The translations under genes were made by a program, and so were the position numbers. Positions 58,881 through 64,000 of a stretch of DNA of 64,000 nt are shown here, piece after piece; position 1 is the stretch's first letter; every line of letters starts with the position of its first letter. Source of the DNA: Circinella umbellata (Eukaryota; Mucoromycota; Mucoromycetes; Mucorales; Lichtheimiaceae); contig JAIWNF010000058.1 in NCBI GenBank assembly GCA_025093555.1, positions 124,001 to 188,000 of the forward strand, given 5' to 3'. The notes below the pieces were generated by a model that was not told where the DNA came from, made no database searches, and saw only the letters and a list, made by a program, of their open reading frames with translations.

Positions 58881-59713
58881 ATAGCACAATACACATATGC
58901 TTTAAGAAGTGTAAGAGTGTTAAAATCATTTTTGGCTGTGCTCACGCCACACGTCCTTATTGGATATGTTTCGCGGGATATAGAATAAAATAGTATTAAT
59001 AAAAACCATCAACCACTTTTCCAAGTTTTTGCTTTTTTTCCCCCTTCCATCCTCTCTCTCAATTCACAATCCCTCCCCTTGTTTTCCTCTCTCTCTTTTT
59101 CACACACACACATATATCCATTGATCCTACACTATTTTTTGTAGTTGTTTTACATTTTAATATATATCTTCTTTTAAAATAGAAAAAGCATTTCAGGGTG
59201 ACACACGCATATACACATATACACATCATTTTATCGGCCAATGAATATAACACTGCAAAAAAAGTTTATATTATATAACGAGTCAAAAAAAAAACCAAGT
59301 TTTATATATATGTATATATTTTCCTCTCCGCTACCCCCTTGTTGTTAAGGTAACTCTTTTCCTTTGTCACTTTGATCTTATATATTACCCCCAGAATGAT
59401 TGGATGGGCCCGGATTATCTTTGTATGACGTTTACATTTGGAAAAAAAAACAGAGAGAGGAGGAAAAGGAGATGGTAGGGTGGCACCCATGTTTTAGAGC
59501 ATATATCCAGGTTTATGTGTCACCCGGAAAAAAAAAAGATGATTTAAAGTTTTATACATTTACGAAAAGGTAAACTATTTTATTATTATATATAAAGAAA
59601 AATATATATACGGATGGACCAGCCGACCAGGCAACAGAAAAAAAGGGGGAATTATTGGATTCAACTAAGCCAGAAGGAATGACAAGAGAGGAGAGAGTGG
59701 CAGCAGCAACAAC
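58881..59713. other. Spacer, no gene seen
   Basis: A/T-rich with CA and TA microsatellite tracts. GC content rises near the right edge (ccggccacccagcggccggg). Nothing codes convincingly. Confidence 0.4.
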
Positions 59714-60360
59714 GTGCCGGCCACCCAGCGGCCGGGGGGGGGATGGCAGGTAACTCGCTATAAATATATTGTATTAACAAAAGAAAATTTCATACTTGTC
59801 AGTTTATCTTTAATTTTTTTTTACTGCAAAAAAAAAAGAAAAACAAATAATAGAAAAAGAACGAGACACGATAGAATATTTACCTACCACCACGCGCCCG
59901 CCGCCGCTTCTCCAACTCAATGGGTTATAACAATACCAAGAGGAAGCTAGATAAACCCGCCGAGGACGATAATCCAGTGTCGACGAAAAGAAACGTGCCC
60001 AAAAGAGAAAGAAGAGGAAGAGGAAAAGAGGATTATTTTTGGCTTCTCAAAACCCACCAAAAACGAAAGACAGTAAACGCGACGACGACGACGAGGATCT
60101 GCTGGTGCTGCCGTCGTCTATATAAATAGGTCCATTCCAAGGTCCACCTAACCCTTCCCGCCTTTCTTTCCCCCCAACACCAACTGCTTGCTACTGCTAC
60201 CGATGTTGCAACGACAAACACGGTAGCGACTACGTCAGGAAAGAGCAGCGCGAACTCGAAAACGAAAAAAAAAAAAAAGAAAAAGAAAAAGGAGAAAAAG
60301 GAGAAGAGAGAGAGAGAGGAAGGAGACGGAACGACAAACACGACCGAAAACCCAGAACTT
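59714..60360 (+). other. GC-richer patch, possible exons of an unrecognised gene
   Basis: Base composition is distinctly GC-richer than the surroundings. An ATG at 59920 opens MGYNNTKRKLDKPAEDDNPV. In a second frame the following bases read KKRAQKRKKRKRKRG and then KDSKRDDDDEDLLVLPSSI before a stop at 60126. After a TAG that could be a splice acceptor (near 60128), LTLPAFLSPQHQLLATATDV continues into a Lys/Glu tract and stops at 60373. The frames do not join simply. It may be a real low-complexity nuclear protein with introns, a decayed gene, or a 5' UTR. Confidence 0.25.
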
Positions 60361-62438
60361 ATTACGACCTATTGATGATTAAAGGAAAGAAGAAAATATT
60401 TTTTTAAACAAAAAAAGAAAAAAGTGAGTATAGTGATACCGGTAAAGTACTATTGTTATACTATTGTTATATTACAAGATGTTTGTATGGATATAAAATA
60501 TGTGTGTAGGTGAATGGGTTGTGCTGTATTATGTATGTGTGTACCTGAAAGTGATCGCGATTTACCAAGAGGGTAACAGGTACTTCTTGTTACTCCACCG
60601 TCAACCGAAGAAAAAAAGTTAAAAAAAGGGATTCATACTATGTGTGATACTACAGGGTTTTTCCATGGGTTAAACAACATGTGGAGAGAGATTATTTTGA
60701 GGAGAGAAAGAAAGAGAAAGAGTTGGGGGGGAAATAAAATAAGCAGTGATAGTCAGGTTAGTAAGAGGTCACTTTTATGGAAAAGTTAAAAAGGAATTGA
60801 AAAAAAAGAGAGGATTTGTTGAATTGGAACGAGGAAAAATAAACCTTTTGTAGATATTGTGTTGGTATATTATAACTTATCGAAATAAAAAGTCTTGTAG
60901 TACGGTTGTGTTCCCTTGACTTTGGATGATTGGAGATATCTGATGCGTGGCCATTTCTGTGACTATTACATTGAGTTTCCGATTGTTTTTAAACTTGCTG
61001 CGTTATTCATTATACATATACACTTTTCTATGTTTGAACGGAAGCCGAGAAAAGGCAAAGGAAAAAGGAAGCAAAAGGAAAAGGAAAAAAGAAAGGGCAA
61101 TAACCAAGTGTTTTCATTTATGTTGTTGTTTTTATATATTTTATGCAGAAACAAAAAAGGATGACGGGTGGGAAGAACAGACAGCATTTGGGGATAATTG
61201 TTATAGTTATCATCAACATCTATCTTTTTTTAATCAAAAGTGCGCCACATACTAAAATATTTAAGAAAACAAGATTTATAGTCATAGTAAGTAGGTGGAT
61301 GTCTCGTGTATCTGTTGACTCGATAGTAAAAAAGACGGATATCATGAAAGTTTTAGTAAAAACCAAAAGTATACAGGTTTATGAGTATTTTAATTTTTCG
61401 CCACACGTACAATATACAAACCAGCTTTTTATTACTAATTGTTTAAATCCGCGGTTTTTTTCTTCTTTTTAAGGATTGGCTCGTGAACAATTTTTAGTGT
61501 ATATTAAAATTAAGAACTGACAAGTGGAATTTCATGAAACTTTTTTCAACGTAAATAAACATAGATACACCGTTACGATACCTTCCTAGCTACACACCTA
61601 CATATATATATATATATATGTGTGTGTGTGTTTGATTTTGGGATGAAACCTCCACAAAGGTGTAATGATCACTATGACAACCAAGCTGATGTACTGGACA
61701 ACGCGAGTCTTTAGTATCACCATAAATTTTCAGCTAATAATAGTCTGATGTACAACAAAGTCAATACAGGTTGTCAAACATGTTGATGTGTTAATTACAT
61801 AATTGGGCACTGATTGGAAAAAAACAGAGGATATTTAGAATGAAGAGAAAAAAGAGTAGCACCCCACTTATAACTACATAAATATAATAAAAATAAAAGG
61901 AAGCATGCTTACACCAAAAATCTTTGATGAAGCCATTGGATTATTGATATGATTTAATTATCATAAATATATTAAGTTGATAACTTGAAACCTGAAAAAG
62001 CAAAAGAATAATTATTTTTCAGCGTATGACAAGTACTTTGTTGCATAAATTATCAGTACTATTAAGTTTTATGTTTATTTTGAAAATCCCTACTATAGTC
62101 ACATTAGTCGTGGCCTGTACATATACAATACGCCCGTTTTTATTATTACTTTGGAAAATAATATAATACCACTGATAATTTTGAAAATACCAAACAATCC
62201 TTCTCAATGCAAAAATAATTATTCTAGTTAGTTGTAGACCTATTAGTGAAACCTAACCAATTATATCTAAAATTATAAAATTCAGCAGACCTGAAATGGA
62301 AAAATAAATTAACAAAACATAGAACCTTTTCTTTCGTCACTTATTTTCTATCCCATATCCATCTATATATAAATATATACAGAATATCTTCTCAATTCAA
62401 CAAATTTATCTCATAAAAATAATTATTTACATAAAACA
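60361..62438. other. Spacer upstream of KIN17
   Basis: A/T- and A/G-rich, with a TA/TG microsatellite near 61605-61632. Frames at 60916-61472 lack recognisable domains. The last 150 bases should be the Kin17 promoter. Confidence 0.4.
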
Positions 62439-63325
62439 ATGGGAAAAGACGGATTTCTTACACCTAAAGCCATTGCGAATCGCATCAAATCGAAAGGTCT
62501 CTTAAAACTTAAATTCTATTGTCAAGTATGTGAAAAACAATGCCGAGACGAAAATGGATTCAAGTGTCATGTCAATAGTGAATCCCATCAACGACAAATC
62601 TTGTTAGTAGCTGAAAATCCAGCACGATTCATGACTGACTATTCCGAGCAGTTTAAAAAAGAGTTTTTGGCTATTCTTTCTCGTGCTCATGGTACCAAAC
62701 GAGTATTTGCCAATAGTGTTTATCAAGAATACATTTCAGATCGTGAACATATTCACATGAATGCAACCAAATGGGATTCTTTATCCGAATTTGTTAAATA
62801 TTTGGGTAGAGAAGGTATTTGTCAGGTGGATGAAACCGAACGTGGTTGGTATATTACTTGGATTGATAATAGTCCAAAGGCATTAGCAAGACAGGTAAGG
62901 AATACATGCTATTTGTTATTATTAATAACTATTAGAAAAGTTACAAATAAAAGAATAAAAAGAATACTAATTATTTGTTTTATCATTCATATATATAGGC
63001 TGCTATTCAAAAAATGGATCGTGCGCAACGTGATGAAGAAGAACGGGAACAACAACTATTAAATGAACAAATTGAACGAGCCAAAAAGGAAGCAGAGGAA
63101 CGTGGTACTGCGACAGAACAACAAGCAACAGAATTAAAACGAGAAGGAGGAGAAAAAAGCAAAATCAAATTGAATATGTCAATGAAACCAATGGCAAAAC
63201 CAACAATACCTACAGCATCAAAGGCTGGAGGTAATAAGATGAGAATGATGATGAAGAGCGGTGGTATTAAGAAACCTAATCCACCGCGCCATCTTACTAT
63301 GACAACTAAATCATCACAACGTTGA
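62439..63325 (+). CDS. KIN17: DNA/RNA-binding protein Kin17
   Basis: Two exons (62439-62894, 62999-63325) give 260 residues. The N-terminus MGKDGFLTPKAIANRIKSKG is characteristic. It is followed by a C2H2 zinc finger (FYCQVCEKQCRDENGFKCHV, then HQRQI) and the Kin17 winged-helix domain (DYSEQFKKEFLAILSRAHGT, NSVYQEYISDREHIHMNATK, WDSLSEFVKYLGREGI, ERGWYITWID). The C-terminal exon is a charged coiled coil (EEEREQQLLNEQIERAKKEA) and a basic tail. Kin17 acts in the nucleus in DNA damage response, replication and splicing. Animal Kin17 carries extra C-terminal SH3-like domains, absent here as in other fungi. Ends and splice are clean. Confidence 0.93.
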
Positions 63326-64000
63326 TTAACATTATTATACATAATTCTTTTATCATCATCCATTCATTATCACTTATTCCAACTTAACAACATCCTAAAA
63401 AAAGTCATTCTTGTTCATATTAATAGTATAATAACATTTTAAATAAACATTATTCCCCCAATTTTCATCTATTATAAAAAGTTAGTCTTGCTGGTATTTT
63501 AGGAGCTTGTAAGATAAATTCAAATACTTAAATGCGATAAACTTATTGACAGTAACATTTTTTAAATGGTTGTCTAATAACGATAAGTCACAAAAAAAGT
63601 GAGAAAACTGGAATACTATAAATCCCATTCAGGGAAGAACTTGAAACTCTAAAATCAATAGAACAAGAAGCCCTCATACAAGGATAAACGCTCTGATATA
63701 TAGTCAACGGCAAATTATTATAGAGGCCTCATAATTTCAATGGAAAGAAAAATATATATGAAATATACGTAGCTTTAATCAACAATTAGTTTTTGGAGTT
63801 TATTAACGTTAGTAATAATAATTAGTGATTTATTATCAAACTATGAGAGAAGATAATTTTAGTGATCACATAAATTAGAGACTTGTCTCTCTTAAAAAAT
63901 ATTCTCCTTGTACGTAATGGACAGCTTATTTAGAATGGCCTACTATTCAGTTTATATAATGGTCATTTTTACCCCAAAAAACTTTGTATTTATTATTTAC
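63326..64000. other. 3' flank of KIN17
   Basis: A/T-rich, with the probable 3' UTR first. No gene is visible to the window end. Confidence 0.45.

Noticed and set aside
60916..61472. Overlapping plus-strand frames as a gene
   Set aside because: They lack domains, overlap each other in different frames and consist largely of Lys/Arg runs from an A/G-rich tract.

Overview
The window is AT-rich eukaryotic nuclear DNA with many short GT-AG introns (about 50-250 bases), long A/T tracts in the spacers and CAA/AAT-rich low-complexity coding. The protein set (Gα subunit, PAK kinase with CRIB domain, Rrp7, Kin17, Iml2/TTC39-like protein, DnaJ-X chaperone, peroxisomal acyl-CoA oxidase and SCP2-type thiolases), together with DIRS-type retroelement relics, points to a filamentous fungus, most likely an early-diverging one of the Mucorales type. 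That placement is my inference from gene style and content.

Region by region. 1-1.3 kb: a four-TM MARVEL-like protein (minus). About 2-9.1 kb: a transposon graveyard. It holds a broken DIRS-like retroelement (minus: RT, RNase H and tyrosine recombinase relics), a gag gene with a CHHC zinc knuckle (plus) and a Tc1/mariner-type transposase relic (plus). 9.66-12.4 kb: an eight-exon gene that appears to join a PD-(D/E)XK-nuclease-like region to an HSP20/alpha-crystallin domain; this is the most unusual gene here. 12.4-20.9 kb: gene-poor DNA with two copies of a GC-rich multi-hairpin element, a 305-bp tandem array and a second Tc1-type remnant. 20.9-25.8 kb: a secreted sulfatase and a ketopantoate-reductase-family enzyme (both minus). 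26.16-27.35 kb: an approximately 1.18-kb non-autonomous DNA transposon with about 100-bp imperfect inverted ends and a perfect 8-bp target duplication. 28.7-40.8 kb: acyl-CoA oxidase (-), PAK kinase (-), Rrp7 (+), Gα (-). 43.5-55.4 kb, all plus strand: Iml2-like protein, two tandem SCP2-type thiolases, a SEL1-repeat protein and a DnaJ-X protein. 55.4-62.4 kb: gene-poor, with a transposase relic, a decayed duplicate of the DnaJ gene's 3' half and a GC-richer patch of uncertain coding value. 62.4-63.3 kb: Kin17.

Functional links. Acyl-CoA oxidase and the two thiolases (both ending in the PTS1-like tripeptide AKL) catalyse the first and last steps of peroxisomal beta-oxidation. The DnaJ protein belongs to the Caj1/Djp1 type, and yeast Djp1 assists peroxisomal import. 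PAK and Gα are signalling components, while Rrp7 and Kin17 belong to RNA/DNA housekeeping. I saw no tRNA, rRNA or CRISPR array. Intron boundaries were joined by eye from GT/AG sites and reading-frame continuity. For eight genes the full exon set closes in frame; for the sulfatase, reductase, oxidase, PAK and Gα genes only the outer ends and main exons were checked.
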